64,000 nt of DNA from Sedimenticola sp. (GCA_026984735.1 JALSRN010000101.1:1-64000); one strand, 5' to 3'; positions 50,860 through 61,623 are shown, numbered from the stretch's first letter. Made by a program: numbers and translations. The notes: generated by a model from the sequence alone, not told the origin.

Positions 50860-52674
50860 ATGACCGACAATCTGCGCAACATCGCCATCATCGCCCACGT
50901 GGATCACGGCAAGACCACCCTGGTGGACGAGCTCCTGAAGCAGTCGGGCACCCTGGGAGAACGCTTCGGCGAGATCGAACGGGTGATGGACTCCAATGAG
51001 CTGGAGAGGGAGCGGGGTATCACCATTCTCTCCAAGAACACCGCCATCCGCTGGGGCGACTACCGCATCAACATCGTGGACACTCCCGGCCACGCCGACT
51101 TCGGCGGCGAGGTGGAGCGAGTGCTCTCCATGGTGGATTCGGTGCTGCTGCTGGTGGATGCCGTGGAGGGTCCCATGCCGCAGACCCGCTTCGTCACTCA
51201 GAAGGCCTTCCAGCACGGCCTGAACCCCATCGTGGTGGTGAACAAGATCGACCGTGCCGGGGCGCGGCCCGACTGGGTGATCGACCGGGTCTTCGACCTC
51301 TTCGACCGGCTGGGGGGCAGCGACGAGCAGCTCGACTTTCCCGTCGTCTACGCCTCGGCCATCGAAGGCTACGCCGGCATGGAGGCGTCGGTGCGCGAGG
51401 GCGACATGACGCCGCTGTTCCGGACCATCGTGGAGCGCTGTCCGCCGCCGCCGGTGGATCCCGACGCTCCTTTTCAGATGCAGATCTCCAACCTCGATTA
51501 CAACAGTTACGTGGGCGCCATCGCCGTGGGCCGCGTCACCCGAGGCACGGTGCGGCCCAACCAACCGGTGGCGGTGCTGGGCCGGGACGGGTCACAATAC
51601 CGGGCGAAGATCGGCCGCGTCTACGGTTATCTGGGGCTGGAGCGGCACGAGGTGGAGCAGGCCACCGCCGGCGACATCGTGGCCATCACGGGGATCGAGG
51701 CGCCCAAGGTCTCCGATACCCTCTGCGATCCCGAGCACCCCCAGGCGTTGCCGCCGCTCACCGTGGACGAACCCACGGTCTCCATGACTTTCCAGGTGAA
51801 CACTTCCCCCTTCGCCGGGCGGGAAGGGAAGTACCTCACCTCCCGCCAGCTCAAGGAGCGGCTGGAGCGGGAGCTGATCCACAACGTGGCGCTGCGGGTG
51901 GAGGAGGGGCCGGATCCCGAGAAGTTCAAGGTTTCTGGAAGGGGCGAGTTGCACCTCTCCATTCTCCTGGAGAACATGCGGCGCGAGGGATACGAGCTGG
52001 CCGTCTCCCGCCCCGAGGTGATCTTCCGCGAGATCGACGGCGAGGTGTGCGAGCCCTACGAACTGCTCACCGTGGATGTGGAGGAGGCGCATCAGGGCGC
52101 CGTCATGGAGGCGCTGGGGCGGCGCCGTGGAGAGCTCAGGGAGATGCAGCCCGACGGCAACGGCCGGGTGCGGCTGGACTACGTCATCCCCTCCCGCGGG
52201 CTCATCGGCTTCCAGACCGAGTTCATGACCACCACCTCGGGCACCGGCCTTCTGTATCACGTCTTCGACCGCTATGGCCCCGCCCGGTCGGGCGGCATCG
52301 CGCCACGCCCCAACGGGGTGATGATCTCCAACACCACGGGCAAGGCGCTGGCCTACGCCCTGTTCAATCTGCAGGAACGGGGCAAGCTCTTCGTCGCGCA
52401 CGGCGAGGAGATCTACGAAGGACAGATCGTCGGTCTCCATGCCCGCGACAACGACCTCACGGTCAACCCCACCAAAGGCAAGCAGCTCACCAACATTCGC
52501 GCCGCCGGCAAGGACGATGCCCTGATCCTCACCCCGCCGGTGCGCTTTTCGCTGGAACAGGCGCTGGAGTTCATCGAGGAGGACGAGCTGGTGGAGGTGA
52601 CGCCCGAGGCGATTCGGTTGCGCAAGAAACATCTGAAGGAGCACGAGCGCAAGCGGGCGAGAAGAGCCGGCTGA
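50860..52674 (+). CDS. typA: Ribosome-associated GTPase TypA/BipA
   Basis: A 604-residue translational GTPase that binds the 70S ribosome and supports 50S assembly and growth in the cold or under stress. G1 [11 protein letters not shown]3 DTPGHADF and G4 NKIDR are present, and the C-terminal half carries the TypA-specific [19 protein letters not shown] and [15 protein letters not shown] blocks. ATG 50860 follows a pyrimidine-rich leader with no clear Shine-Dalgarno sequence. Confidence 0.97.
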   Translation: MTDNLRNIAIIAHVDHGKTTLVDELLKQSGTLGERFGEIERVMDSNELERERGITILSKNTAIRWGDYRINIVDTPGHADFGGEVERVLSMVDSVLLLVDAVEGPMPQTRFVTQKAFQHGLNPIVVVNKIDRAGARPDWVIDRVFDLFDRLGGSDEQLDFPVVYASAIEGYAGMEASVREGDMTPLFRTIVERCPPPPVDPDAPFQMQISNLDYNSYVGAIAVGRVTRGTVRPNQPVAVLGRDGSQYRAKIGRVYGYLGLERHEVEQATAGDIVAITGIEAPKVSDTLCDPEHPQALPPLTVDEPTVSMTFQVNTSPFAGREGKYLTSRQLKERLERELIHNVALRVEEGPDPEKFKVSGRGELHLSILLENMRREGYELAVSRPEVIFREIDGEVCEPYELLTVDVEEAHQGAVMEALGRRRGELREMQPDGNGRVRLDYVIPSRGLIGFQTEFMTTTSGTGLLYHVFDRYGPARSGGIAPRPNGVMISNTTGKALAYALFNLQERGKLFVAHGEEIYEGQIVGLHARDNDLTVNPTKGKQLTNIRAAGKDDALILTPPVRFSLEQALEFIEEDELVEVTPEAIRLRKKHLKEHERKRARRAG

Positions 52675-52723
52675 GATTGACGGCCTGTAACTTGGCGCAT
52701 TTGCGCGCGCCTTCCGGCAATTT

Positions 52724-52870
52724 TCAGCGCTGGCTCACCAGCCCGACGAAGAGCAGCTTTACCACCAGCCACGCCAGCCCCAGCAGCCGCAGGGGGAGCA
52801 GCAACAGGCTCTTCCACGCAGGTTCCCCGCGGTTGTCGGCCTCTTTCGTCTTGGGGAGGGCGATGCACAT
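52724..52870 (-). CDS. Small single-helix membrane protein (48 residues)
   Basis: A 48-residue ORF: a charged N-terminus (MCIALPKTKEADNRGEPAWK) then one Leu/Val-rich helix (about 22-45). AAGGAAACC directly precedes ATG 52870, a strong binding site. It lies alone on the minus strand between typA and slp. No homology is claimed; the Shine-Dalgarno sequence and helix are the only support. Confidence 0.45.
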   Translation of the reverse strand: MCIALPKTKEADNRGEPAWKSLLLLPLRLLGLAWLVVKLLFVGLVSQR

Positions 52871-52981
52871 GGTTTCCTTATACCCTTTCCACTTTCTTTC
52901 CAGCCATGACAAATCTCAGCCGCTTTACGAAGGGACCGGCCCTTCCGGCGCGCTCGGGCGGTTTTGGGGTATATTCGACGG

Positions 52982-53491
52982 ATGAGACGGCTTCTTCTCT
53001 TTGCGCTGGCGCTGCTGTTGGAGGGCTGCGCGGGCCCTCTGCCCCGATCCATCACCCAGCCTCCGCCCGTGGCGGTCTCGGTGCGGCAGGCGCAAAAGGA
53101 GGTGATGCGCGATCTCTCCCGGGAGGTGCGTTGGGGCGGCGAGATCATCGAGGTGTGGAACCGCAGCGACCACACCGACGTGCTGGTGCTCGGGCGTGAA
53201 CTGAAGAGGGGAGGCGAGCCCCGAGAGGAAGGCGAGGTGGACGGCCGCTTCATCGCGCGTTTCGGCGGTTTCATGGACCCGGCGCGATTCCCCAAGGGGC
53301 GCATGCTCACGGTGAGCGGCCCGCTGATCGGGGTAGAGACCCACCCGGTGGGGGACTACCCTTACCGCTATCCCGTGGTGCAGGTGACGGCTTGGCATCT
53401 GTGGCCCCAATCCGAGCCACGCTCCTATTATCATGATCCCTGGTGGCCCTACTATCCCGGCTGCCTCTGGAGATACCCCTGCTGGTGGTGA
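52982..53491 (+). CDS. Slp family outer-membrane lipoprotein
   Basis: A 169-residue lipoprotein with lipobox LLEGC (Cys near residue 16). The mature domain matches the Slp (starvation/stationary-phase lipoprotein) fold: VRWGGEIIEVWNRSDHTDVLVL, GEVDGRFIARFGGFMDPARFPKGRMLTVSG and RYPVVQVTAWHLW. The tail is rich in Tyr, Pro and Trp. A TATATT box lies only seven bases before ATG 52982. It overlaps nothing but is one base from the next slp-like gene. Confidence 0.87.
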   Translation: MRRLLLFALALLLEGCAGPLPRSITQPPPVAVSVRQAQKEVMRDLSREVRWGGEIIEVWNRSDHTDVLVLGRELKRGGEPREEGEVDGRFIARFGGFMDPARFPKGRMLTVSGPLIGVETHPVGDYPYRYPVVQVTAWHLWPQSEPRSYYHDPWWPYYPGCLWRYPCWW

Positions 53492-53492
53492 G

Positions 53493-54020
53493 ATGCGCCT
53501 CGTCGTTCCGCTCTTCTTCTCTTTCTCGTTGGTTCTGGCCGGCTGCCAGAGCACCGGGGGGATCGAACCTTCTGGTCCCACCCCGGCGCAGCTCTCTCGC
53601 ACCGCCGATCCTTCGGTCAAGGGGCGGCGCTTCACTTGGGGCGGCACTGTCATTCAGGTGAAGAACCTGCGGGACCGCACGCTGGTGGAGATCATGGCCT
53701 ATCCCCTGAACGGGGAGGGCAGGCCGCGTATCGGGCGGTCCCCGCTGGGCCGGTTTCTCGCCGACCACGAAGGGTTTTTGGAGCCGGCGGAGTACCCCGT
53801 GGGAACGCTGGTCACCGTCACCGGCCCCCTGTTGGGCTACACCGATGGCAAGGTGGGCGATGCCGGCTATCGCTTTCCCGCCTTGCGGGCGGACGAGATT
53901 CGGGTGTGGCCGGCGCCTGCCGCCGCCGCTGGGCCACGCCCCGCGGTGCACGTGGGCGTGGGCGTGGGGGGCGGCAGTCGCGGCGGCTGGAGCAACATCG
54001 GCATCGGCGTGGAGTTCTGA
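53493..54020 (+). CDS. Second Slp family lipoprotein
   Basis: A 175-residue lipoprotein with lipobox VLAGC (Cys near residue 18). FTWGGTVIQVKNLRDRTLVEIMAYPL, GRFLADHEGFLEPAEYPVGTLVTVTGPL and FPALRADEIRVWP are the Slp blocks. The C-terminus is a Gly-rich tail ending VEF. It is a diverged tandem paralogue of the preceding gene, one base away. Confidence 0.87.
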   Translation: MRLVVPLFFSFSLVLAGCQSTGGIEPSGPTPAQLSRTADPSVKGRRFTWGGTVIQVKNLRDRTLVEIMAYPLNGEGRPRIGRSPLGRFLADHEGFLEPAEYPVGTLVTVTGPLLGYTDGKVGDAGYRFPALRADEIRVWPAPAAAAGPRPAVHVGVGVGGGSRGGWSNIGIGVEF

Positions 54021-54021
54021 G

Positions 54022-54819
54022 ATGAATGAGATGAAGCTTACGGCTCTCTATCGTTATCCAGTGAAATCGATGCGCGGCGAATCGCTGCAGCGGATGGAGG
54101 TGGATGCGCGCGGACCGGCCTTCGACCGCCACTGGATGGTGGTGAACGAGAAGGGGCGTTTTCTCACCCAGCGGGAGCTGCCCCGCATGGCGCTCATCCG
54201 CCCGGAGGTGGTGGAGGGGGGGCTGCGCTTGCGGGCTCCGGGCATGCCTGAGCTGGAAGCGCCATCGCCCTCCTTCTCGGAGAGCGTGGAGGTCCAGGTC
54301 TGGAAAGACCTCTGCCGGGCTCTGCCGATGGGGGAAGCGGCGGACCGTTGGCTGAGAGAGTTTCTCGGCCTGCCTTGCCGGCTGGTGGAGTTTCCTCGCG
54401 AGGAGCACCGTCGGGTGGATCCCCACTACGCCACCGCCGGCGACGAGACCGAGTTTTCCGACGGCTTCCCTTTTCTGCTCATCTCCCAGGGTTCGCTGGA
54501 CGATCTCAACCGCCGCATGCCGCGTCCCCTTCCCATGGAACGCTTCCGGCCCAATCTGGTGGTGGAGGGTTGCGAGCCCTACGCCGAGGACGAGTGGAAG
54601 CGCATCCGCATCGGCGACATCCCCTTCCGGGTGGTCAAACCCTGCTCCCGCTGCGTCATTCCCACCGTCAACCCGGAAACCGGCGAGCGCGAGGGCAACG
54701 AGCCGCTGAAGACTCTGATGACCTATCGCAAGGAGGGGGGCAAGGTCTTCTTCGGCCAGAACCTCATCCACGACGCCGAAGGAGTGCTCGAGGTGGGAAT
54801 GCCGGTGGAGATCCTGTAA
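54022..54819 (+). CDS. MOSC domain protein (YcbX-like)
   Basis: A 265-residue protein with an N-terminal beta-barrel MOSC_N domain (LTALYRYPVKSMRGESL) and a C-terminal MOSC domain with the reactive cysteines in VVKPCSRCVIPTVNPETGE. YcbX-like proteins reduce N-hydroxylated compounds with a molybdenum cofactor. It starts one base after the second slp gene, so it is in the same transcript. Confidence 0.9.
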   Translation: MNEMKLTALYRYPVKSMRGESLQRMEVDARGPAFDRHWMVVNEKGRFLTQRELPRMALIRPEVVEGGLRLRAPGMPELEAPSPSFSESVEVQVWKDLCRALPMGEAADRWLREFLGLPCRLVEFPREEHRRVDPHYATAGDETEFSDGFPFLLISQGSLDDLNRRMPRPLPMERFRPNLVVEGCEPYAEDEWKRIRIGDIPFRVVKPCSRCVIPTVNPETGEREGNEPLKTLMTYRKEGGKVFFGQNLIHDAEGVLEVGMPVEIL

Positions 54820-54904
54820 TCTGAAGGCTGCTTTCGGCGCCGTCGACCGGTCGGGCGGGATCGAGTGCCGGGGGGTTGATCGAGTGGGAGCCCTTCCGAG
54901 GACG

Positions 54905-55912
54905 TCATCCGCCGTAATAGCTTCGATACCACTCCACGAACCGCCCGATCCCCTCTTCCAGAGGAGTGTCGGGCCGGTAGTCGAAATCCCGGATCAGGTC
55001 GTCCACATCGGCATAGGTATCGGGCACGTCGCCCGGCTGCAGGGGCAGGTACTCCTTCTTCGCTTTCACGCCCAGCGCTTTTTCCAGAGTCGAGATATAG
55101 TCCTCCAGCTCCACCGGTTGGTGGTTGCCGATGTTGTAGACCCGCCAGGGCGCCTGGCTGGAGCCGGGGTCCGGGTCGTCGCCGCTCCACTGCGGATTCG
55201 GCGCGGCGGGCTTGTCCAGCACCCGGATCACCCCCTCCACGATGTCGTCGATGTAGGTGAAGTCGCGCTTGTGTCTGCCGTAGTTGAACACCTTGATGGT
55301 TTCGCCGGCGAGGATGGCGCGGGCGAACTTCTGCAACGCCATGTCGGGCCGGTCCCAGGGGCCATAGACGGTGAAGAAGCGCAGGCCCGTGGTAGGCAGG
55401 CCGTAGAGGTGGCTGTAGGTGTGGGCCATGAGCTCATTGGCCTTCTTGGTGGCGGCATAGAGGCTCACCGGATGGTCCACGTTGTGGTGCACCGAAAAGG
55501 GCATGCGGGTGTTGGCGCCATACACCGAGCTGGAGGAGGCGTAGACCAGGTGTTCCACCCCCGTGTGGCGGCAGCCCTCGAGGATGTTGGCGAAGCCCAC
55601 CAGGTTGCTGTCCACGTAGGAGAGGGGGTTCTCCAGGGAGTAGCGCACGCCGGCCTGGGCCGCCAGGTTCACCACCCGCTGGGGACGGTGTTCGGCGAAG
55701 GCCCGAGCCACGCCTTCCCGGTCCGCCAGGTCCAGGCGCAGATGGGCGTAGCACGGATGGTCGGCATGGCGGGCCAGGCGCGCCTCCTTGAGGGCGGGAT
55801 CGTAGTAGTCGTTGTGGTTGTCGATGCCGATCACTTCGTCGCCTCGCTCCAGGAGGCGCAAAGTGAGGGCCGAACCGATGAAGCCGGCGGAGCCGGTGAC
55901 CAAGACCTTCAT
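54905..55912 (-). CDS. NAD-dependent UDP-sugar epimerase (UDP-glucuronate 4-epimerase type)
   Basis: A 335-residue extended [24 protein letters not shown] binds NAD, and YAASSSVYG-like YASSSSVYG plus YAATKKANE (YxxxK) form the catalytic set. [19 protein letters not shown] and [15 protein letters not shown] match the UDP-glucuronate 4-epimerase family that makes UDP-galacturonate. It sits one base downstream of ugd, which supplies UDP-glucuronate. Confidence 0.9.
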   Translation of the reverse strand: MKVLVTGSAGFIGSALTLRLLERGDEVIGIDNHNDYYDPALKEARLARHADHPCYAHLRLDLADREGVARAFAEHRPQRVVNLAAQAGVRYSLENPLSYVDSNLVGFANILEGCRHTGVEHLVYASSSSVYGANTRMPFSVHHNVDHPVSLYAATKKANELMAHTYSHLYGLPTTGLRFFTVYGPWDRPDMALQKFARAILAGETIKVFNYGRHKRDFTYIDDIVEGVIRVLDKPAAPNPQWSGDDPDPGSSQAPWRVYNIGNHQPVELEDYISTLEKALGVKAKKEYLPLQPGDVPDTYADVDDLIRDFDYRPDTPLEEGIGRFVEWYRSYYGG

Positions 55913-55913
55913 T

Positions 55914-57236
55914 TTAGAGGCGACCGATGCCGTCGTAGTGGAATCCCATCTCCCGCATCCGTTCCGGGTCGTAGATGTTGCGGCCGTCGAAGAGGACGGG
56001 CTGGTTCAGCTTCTCTTTGATGGCTTCGAAGTCGGGGCTGCGGAAAAGATTCCACTCGGTCACCACGGCCAGCGCGTCGGCGCCTTCGGTGGCTGCCTCC
56101 GGGGTGTCGCACAGCTCCAGATCGTCACGCTCGCCGTAGATGCGGCGGCACTCGTCCATGGCCACGGGGTCGTGGGCCTTCACCTTCGCGCCCGCCTCCC
56201 ACAGCGCCTCCATCAGGACCCGGCTGGGAGCCTCGCGCATGTCGTCGGTGTTGGGCTTGAAGGCCAGGCCCCACAAGGCGATGGTCTTGCCGGCCAGTTG
56301 GCCGTCGAAATGGTCGTGAATCTTCTCGTAGATGCGCCGCTTCTGGTCGCGGTTCACCGCTTCCACCGCATTGAGGAGGCGGGCGTCGTAGCCTACCTCA
56401 CGGGCGGTGCGCTCCAGCGCCTGGACGTCCTTGGGGAAGCAGGAGCCGCCGTAGCCGCAGCCGGGGTAGATGAAGGCGTAGCCGATGCGGCTGTCCGAGC
56501 CGATGCCGTGACGCACCTTCTCGATGTCGGCGCCCAGCCGCTCGGCCAGATTGGCCAGCTCGTTCATGAAGCTGATCTTGGTGGCCAGCATGGCGTTGGC
56601 GGCGTATTTGGTGAGCTCGGCCGAACGGATGTCCATGGCGATGAGCCGATCGCGGTTGCGGTTGAAGGGCGCGTAGAGCGCGCGCAGCAGTTCGGTGGTG
56701 CGAGGGTTGTCGGTGCCGATGACGATGCGGTCGGGCTTCATGAAGTCCTCGATGGCCGCTCCCTCCTTGAGAAATTCGGGGTTGGAGACCACGTCGAACT
56801 CCACCGATTTGCCACGCTTGGCCAGGGTCTCCTCGATGCGGGAACGAACCTTGTCGGCGGTGCCCACCGGCACCGTGGATTTGTCCACCACGATGCGGTA
56901 CTCGTCCATGTGCTCGGCGATGGTCTGGGCCACGGCGAGCACGTATTGCAGATCGGCCGATCCGTCCTCGTCGGGCGGCGTGCCCACCGCGATGAACTGG
57001 AAGAGGCCGTGCTTCACCGCCTCTTCCGGATCGGTGGTGAAGGCCAGCCGGCCGGCGGCCATATTGCGCTCCACCATCTGGTCCAGATCGGGTTCGTAGA
57101 TGGGGATGACGCCGCGGCGGAGCTTGTCGATCTTCTCTTGGTCCACGTCCATGCAGAGGACGTCGTTGCCCACTTCGGCCAGGCAGGCGCCGGTGACCAG
57201 GCCCACGTAGCCGCTTCCGAATATGGTGACTTTCAT
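55914..57236 (-). CDS. ugd: UDP-glucose 6-dehydrogenase
   Basis: A 440-residue enzyme that oxidises UDP-glucose to UDP-glucuronate with two [21 protein letters not shown] is the NAD loop, CMDVDQEKI the acidic end of the Rossmann fold, and [15 protein letters not shown] contains the catalytic cysteine. A TATAAT -10 lies at 57269-57274. It should feed the surface-polysaccharide machinery together with the epimerase. Confidence 0.95.
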   Translation of the reverse strand: MKVTIFGSGYVGLVTGACLAEVGNDVLCMDVDQEKIDKLRRGVIPIYEPDLDQMVERNMAAGRLAFTTDPEEAVKHGLFQFIAVGTPPDEDGSADLQYVLAVAQTIAEHMDEYRIVVDKSTVPVGTADKVRSRIEETLAKRGKSVEFDVVSNPEFLKEGAAIEDFMKPDRIVIGTDNPRTTELLRALYAPFNRNRDRLIAMDIRSAELTKYAANAMLATKISFMNELANLAERLGADIEKVRHGIGSDSRIGYAFIYPGCGYGGSCFPKDVQALERTAREVGYDARLLNAVEAVNRDQKRRIYEKIHDHFDGQLAGKTIALWGLAFKPNTDDMREAPSRVLMEALWEAGAKVKAHDPVAMDECRRIYGERDDLELCDTPEAATEGADALAVVTEWNLFRSPDFEAIKEKLNQPVLFDGRNIYDPERMREMGFHYDGIGRL

Positions 57237-57268
57237 GGTGGCTTGTCCCTTCCTGAAAAAATGGGGGG

Positions 57269-57274
57269 ATTATA
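57269..57274 (-). promoter_or_regulatory. -10 box (TATAAT) for ugd-epimerase
   Basis: A perfect minus-strand TATAAT 33 bases before the ugd ATG, in the 61-base gap after the asparagine-synthase-like gene. Confidence 0.55.
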
Positions 57275-57297
57275 TCCCACTCCGGGGAGTTGGTTTT

Positions 57298-59118
57298 TCA
57301 GAGGCCGACGGCGTGCTGGTTCAACCACTCTTCGAGCATGACCAGCACCCAGATGAAGACGCCGTAATAGGTGGCGTGGCCGCTCTGCTGGGCCTCGATG
57401 ATCCTGCCAATGAACTTCTCGTTGAGGAAACCCCGTTTCTCGATGCCTTCCAGCCGTTCGTGGGAGAAGGCGGCGAGAGGAGGATGCGCCTGCATCCACA
57501 GGCCGAAGGGGAGGCCGAAGCCGTGCTTGTGCTTCTCCAGCGTTTTGCGCGCGAGGAACCCCTTCATGGCGCGGCGGTAGAAGGCGCGCAGTTGCTGGCC
57601 GCGCAGCAGCATCCGTTCCGGCACGCCGGCGGCGAATTCCACCATCTCTTCCTGCAGCAGCGGGTAGCGGACATCGATTCCCGCCAGTTCGCACATCCGG
57701 TTCACCTTGCGAAGGTCGTTGTCGGCGAGGGTGAACTTGTGGTCCAGAAAGAGCATCCGCTTGACCAGGCCGGCATCGTCGCACTGCTGCCAGCGGGAGC
57801 GCAGCAGCCGGATGGGGGCTTCGGCGTCCACTTGCTCGAGGAATCCAGGGTCGAAGATCTCCTGGAGCGCGAAACGGTGGAGGAAGTTGTAGGTCTCCAG
57901 CCGTTCCGGCATGGGCACCTTGGCCTGCTCCACATAGCTGTGAAGCTTGCGCAGGGGCGGCAGCCGGCGGGCCAGGGGCTCCACCAGAAGGCTCTTGAGC
58001 GGGCCCGGCACTCCGTCGTAGAGCGCGAAGAGCTTCTGTTTCGCGTAGCGGGCGTTGCCAGCGAAGATCTCGTCGCCGCCGTCGCCTGCGAGAAGCAGTT
58101 TCTTGCCCGCTTCGCTCGCCATGCGCGCGCAGTAGTAGGCCGGAACGGCGGAGGCGTTGCCGAAAGGCTCGTCGTAGGCGGCGGCGGCCAGGGGGATGGC
58201 TTCCAGCACGTCCTGCGGAGTAACGTAGTATTGGTGCAGCCGGGCGCCGAAATGGTCGGCGGTGGCGCGGGCGTACTCCATCTCGTCGAAGCCCTCGGCA
58301 TCGAAACCGATGGCGAAGGCGTCCACCGGCTGTGACTGGATCTTCTGCAACACGCCGGTCACCGTACTGCTGTCGAGTCCGCCGCTGAGAAAGGTGCCGA
58401 GGGGACTCCCCGCCGGCGCGTTGCTGCGCACCACCTGTTCCAGCCTCTCATGGAGCTCTTCCGCCAGCGTCCGCTCGGGGACGTCGCGCTCCGAAAAGGC
58501 GAGCTGCCAGTACCGGTGCACCTTCACCCTTCCGTCGGCATACTCCAGGCATTGCCCGGGTTCCAGCTTGCGCACGTTTTCGAAGAGGGTGCCGGGGCTG
58601 GGCACCATGTGGAAATAGAGATAGTTGAACAGCCCCTGGAGATCTATGGAGGGTTGGAGCCGGGAGTGTGCGAAGAGGCTCGAGATCTGGCTGCCGAAGA
58701 GCAGCGTATCCTCCACGAGGCTCCAGGCCAGCGGCCGGATGCCGAGCCGGTCCACCGCGAGGAGCGCCCTTCGGTGCCCAGGGTCGATGACCGCCAGGGC
58801 GAAGTCGCCCGCCAGTCGCTCCAGTACGTCGGCGCCATGACGACGGTACTCTTCGATCAGCGCGCCGGCGTCTCCCTCCTCGGCGGCCAGCCGCTCCAGT
58901 TCCCGGTCGGTCCATCGCGGATGGCCCTCGATGGCGGCGCACAGGCCGCCTCGGCAAACGCTAGAGGCCGTTCCCGCCCCTCCCGCAGCCGTTCCTCCTT
59001 TTTCCAGTGCGGCTGTTTCCTGCTCCTCCGGCGCCGGTGCGGTGCGCGAGCACATCCCGCGCAGCAGCGCCTCGCCGTTTTCTTCCTGGTCGCCGATCCA
59101 GCCGCAGATGAAACCCAT
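57298..59118 (-). CDS. Asparagine-synthase-like amidotransferase with degenerate glutaminase half
   Basis: A 606-residue AsnB-like protein. The C-terminal synthetase domain keeps the ATP pyrophosphatase loop FLSGGLDSSTVTG. The N-terminal glutaminase domain is abnormal: the chain reads MGFICGWIG, so the catalytic Cys is at residue 5 and cannot be the free N-terminal nucleophile. The usual HRGPD, GHRRL and NGEIYN motifs are absent. DRLGIRPLAW is retained. Such proteins occur in polysaccharide loci and may use ammonia or another amine. ATG 59118 is used; no start places Cys at position 2. Confidence 0.85.
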   Translation of the reverse strand: MGFICGWIGDQEENGEALLRGMCSRTAPAPEEQETAALEKGGTAAGGAGTASSVCRGGLCAAIEGHPRWTDRELERLAAEEGDAGALIEEYRRHGADVLERLAGDFALAVIDPGHRRALLAVDRLGIRPLAWSLVEDTLLFGSQISSLFAHSRLQPSIDLQGLFNYLYFHMVPSPGTLFENVRKLEPGQCLEYADGRVKVHRYWQLAFSERDVPERTLAEELHERLEQVVRSNAPAGSPLGTFLSGGLDSSTVTGVLQKIQSQPVDAFAIGFDAEGFDEMEYARATADHFGARLHQYYVTPQDVLEAIPLAAAAYDEPFGNASAVPAYYCARMASEAGKKLLLAGDGGDEIFAGNARYAKQKLFALYDGVPGPLKSLLVEPLARRLPPLRKLHSYVEQAKVPMPERLETYNFLHRFALQEIFDPGFLEQVDAEAPIRLLRSRWQQCDDAGLVKRMLFLDHKFTLADNDLRKVNRMCELAGIDVRYPLLQEEMVEFAAGVPERMLLRGQQLRAFYRRAMKGFLARKTLEKHKHGFGLPFGLWMQAHPPLAAFSHERLEGIEKRGFLNEKFIGRIIEAQQSGHATYYGVFIWVLVMLEEWLNQHAVGL

Positions 59119-59216
59119 GTGTTCTAATCCCGTTGATCTTTGTTCAAGCGAAAAAACCAATTTTACGCCAATCGTCCGCGTTCATGCTTCGGCCGAAGGC
59201 GTCCCCGCTGAAGGGC

Positions 59217-60131
59217 TTATTTCTTCTTTTTCCCGCGCTTCGCCCGGGGGTGCGTTGCGTCGTAGACCCGTGCCAGGTGCTGAAAATCGAGATGAGTGTA
59301 GATTTGCGTGGTGCCGATGTCGGCATGCCCCAGCAGCTCCTGCACGGCGCGCAGATCGCCCGAAGACTCCAGCAGGTGGCTGGCGAAGGAGTGGCGCAGC
59401 AGGTGGGGATGGAGGTGACGGACCGCCTGGCGATGGCGGGCGTGCTGCTCCAGCCGGTGCTGGACGGTGCGGGCGCTGATGCGTCTGCCCCGTTTGCTGA
59501 CGAAGAGGGCGGGTTCTTCGGGAGCCGCCAGGCGGTGACGGACCTTCAGCCAGCGGTCCACCGCTTCCAGCGCCTTGGAACCCACCGGCAGCCGGCGGGT
59601 CTTGGCGCCCTTGCCGGTGACCTCCAGCATGGCGTCACGGCGATCCAGGTCGTTCAGGTCGATAGAGATCAACTCCGCCAGGCGCAGTCCGCAAGAGTAG
59701 GCGAGTTCCATCATCGCCAAGTCTCGGATCTCCAGGGGAGTTCCGCTCTCCACCGACAAGAGCCTCTCCATCTGGTCGACCTCCAGCACCGCCGGAAGTT
59801 TTGCGCGGACCTTGGGGGTGCGAACCCCCCGCGCCGGATTTTCCTGGATTTTTCCCTCCAACATCAGATACCGGAAGAAAGTGCGCAGCGCGGAGAGCCG
59901 GCGCCGCAGGCTGGTGGCGGAGAGGCCACGCCGGTTTTCGGCGGCGGCGTAGCGGCGAATGTCGGACTGGCGCAGATCCGGCCAGGCCAGTTTTCCCTGC
60001 TGCCGGTTCCAGGAAGAGAAGTGGGCAAGGTCCTTTCGGTAGGCGTCGATCGTGCGGGGAGAGAGACGCCGCTGGTGGGCGAGGTGGTCGAGGAAGGCTT
60101 CGACGAGCGGGTCGGCCGGCTCGCTTTTCAT
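59217..60131 (-). CDS. xerC: Tyrosine recombinase XerC
   Basis: A 304-residue site-specific recombinase that with XerD resolves chromosome dimers at dif. The SAM-like N-domain ends near residue 95. The catalytic residues are Arg in [10 protein letters not shown], His-Arg in [12 protein letters not shown], His in [16 protein letters not shown] and its Tyr. The chain ends in a Lys-rich tail. ATG 60131 overlaps the DUF484 stop by four bases; the lysA-dapF-DUF484-xerC order is conserved in gammaproteobacteria. Confidence 0.95.
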   Translation of the reverse strand: MKSEPADPLVEAFLDHLAHQRRLSPRTIDAYRKDLAHFSSWNRQQGKLAWPDLRQSDIRRYAAAENRRGLSATSLRRRLSALRTFFRYLMLEGKIQENPARGVRTPKVRAKLPAVLEVDQMERLLSVESGTPLEIRDLAMMELAYSCGLRLAELISIDLNDLDRRDAMLEVTGKGAKTRRLPVGSKALEAVDRWLKVRHRLAAPEEPALFVSKRGRRISARTVQHRLEQHARHRQAVRHLHPHLLRHSFASHLLESSGDLRAVQELLGHADIGTTQIYTHLDFQHLARVYDATHPRAKRGKKKK

Positions 60132-60799
60132 CCGCCGTCGCGGCGGGCCACCGCCTGCAAAGTGAGGCTCACCAGCTCTCCCAGCCGGATGAGGAAATCC
60201 ACTCCTTTGCCGGCATGGAAACGGTCGCGGTCGCGGCTGCCGATGGCCAACACTCCGGCGAGCTCGCTGGTGCGTATGGGAATCAGCGCCGCCGAGCCGC
60301 TCTCTCCCGCCTGATCGCCGAAGAGCACCTTCAATTTTTCGCCGCTGAGAGGACCGCAGGTGGGCTTGTCGGTGCGCATGAACTTGCGGAAGATGGCCAG
60401 GCCCGCCTCGCTCACGCGGGCCTCCTCCAGATCTTCGGTGGAAAAGAGCTTGAGCTCCACCGCGTCGGCGTTGAAGCGCGCTCGCAGTTCGTCCTGAAGG
60501 ATGGCCAACACCTCTTCCACCGTGGTTGCGCCGATGAGGTCGAGGGTCAGGCGATGAAGCCGCTGGTTGAGTTGTTCGTTCTCGCGGGCCACGGCGATCA
60601 GCTCCTGGAGCTGCTTCTGGTAACGTGCCGCTTTGTCCTGAAGCATGCGGATCTTGTGCTCCAGCAGGGAGACCGCTTCGCCGGTGCGATGGGGGACCTC
60701 GATGTCCTCCAGCACATCCTCGTGGCGCAGAAAGAAGTCGGGATGGTCGAGAAGATAACGGGCGATCGCCGCTTCTTGTTCGCTGTCGATCTCGTTCAT
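60128..60799 (-). CDS. DUF484 family protein (GAF-like)
   Basis: A 223-residue protein with an N-terminal helical region ([20 protein letters not shown]) and a GAF-like domain ([24 protein letters not shown], the GVLAIGS strand). The function is unproven; it always neighbours xerC and dapF. It overlaps xerC by four bases and dapF by four bases, so translation is coupled along the operon. Confidence 0.93.
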   Translation of the reverse strand: MNEIDSEQEAAIARYLLDHPDFFLRHEDVLEDIEVPHRTGEAVSLLEHKIRMLQDKAARYQKQLQELIAVARENEQLNQRLHRLTLDLIGATTVEEVLAILQDELRARFNADAVELKLFSTEDLEEARVSEAGLAIFRKFMRTDKPTCGPLSGEKLKVLFGDQAGESGSAALIPIRTSELAGVLAIGSRDRDRFHAGKGVDFLIRLGELVSLTLQAVARRDGG

Positions 60800-61623
60800 A
60801 GTTCAATCTCGCCTTCGAATACCCGAATGGCGGGTCCCGCCATCCAGACGGGTTCCGCCCCACCTTTCCAGCTTATCACAAGATCTCCGCCCCGCAGGTG
60901 GACCTTCACCTCTTCATCCAGCAGCCCGCGCAGCCGTCCCGCCACCACGGCCGCGCAGGCACCGGTGCCGCACGCCAAGGTTTCGCCCACGCCGCGCTCC
61001 CACACGCGAAGATCGATTTCCCCGGGATTGCGGATGGACATGAAGCCCACGTTGACCTTTTCCGGAAAACGCTCGTGCGTTTCGATGAGCGGCCCCAAGG
61101 TGGCGACAGGCGCCACGGAGAGATCGTCCACCATCACCACCGCATGGGGGTTTCCCATGGAGAGGGCGCTGATGGAGACGAGCTGCTTCTCCACTTGCAA
61201 GCTGTAGGTGGAACTGGCGTGCGCGGCGCGGAAAGGGATGCGTTCCGGCTCGAGGATGGGGGCGCCCATGTTGACGACCACCTGGTCCCCTTTGAGAAAG
61301 AGCCGGATGGCCCCCTTGCGGGTGCCCACGTCGATGATCTCTTTGCGGGTGAGCCCCTTTTCATGCACGAAACGGGCGAAGCAGCGGGCGCCGTTGCCGC
61401 ACTGTTCCACTTCGCCGCCGTCGGCGTTGAAAATGCGGTAGTAGAAATCGGTGTGCTCGTCGCGGGCCGGTTCCACCAGCAGCACCTGGTCGCAGCCCAC
61501 GCCGAAACGCCGGTCGGCGAGGAAACGGATCTGCTCCTCGTTCAGTTCCACCTGCTGATGGATGGCGTCGAAGACCACGAAATCGTTGCCGAGTCCTTGC
61601 ATCTTGGTGAACTTCAGCTTCAT
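60796..61623 (-). CDS. dapF: Diaminopimelate epimerase
   Basis: A 275-residue cofactor-independent epimerase that converts LL- to meso-diaminopimelate for lysine and peptidoglycan. The two catalytic cysteines are in [13 protein letters not shown] and [30 protein letters not shown] is the usual N-terminus. ATG 61623 overlaps the lysA stop. Confidence 0.96.
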   Translation of the reverse strand: MKLKFTKMQGLGNDFVVFDAIHQQVELNEEQIRFLADRRFGVGCDQVLLVEPARDEHTDFYYRIFNADGGEVEQCGNGARCFARFVHEKGLTRKEIIDVGTRKGAIRLFLKGDQVVVNMGAPILEPERIPFRAAHASSTYSLQVEKQLVSISALSMGNPHAVVMVDDLSVAPVATLGPLIETHERFPEKVNVGFMSIRNPGEIDLRVWERGVGETLACGTGACAAVVAGRLRGLLDEEVKVHLRGGDLVISWKGGAEPVWMAGPAIRVFEGEIEL

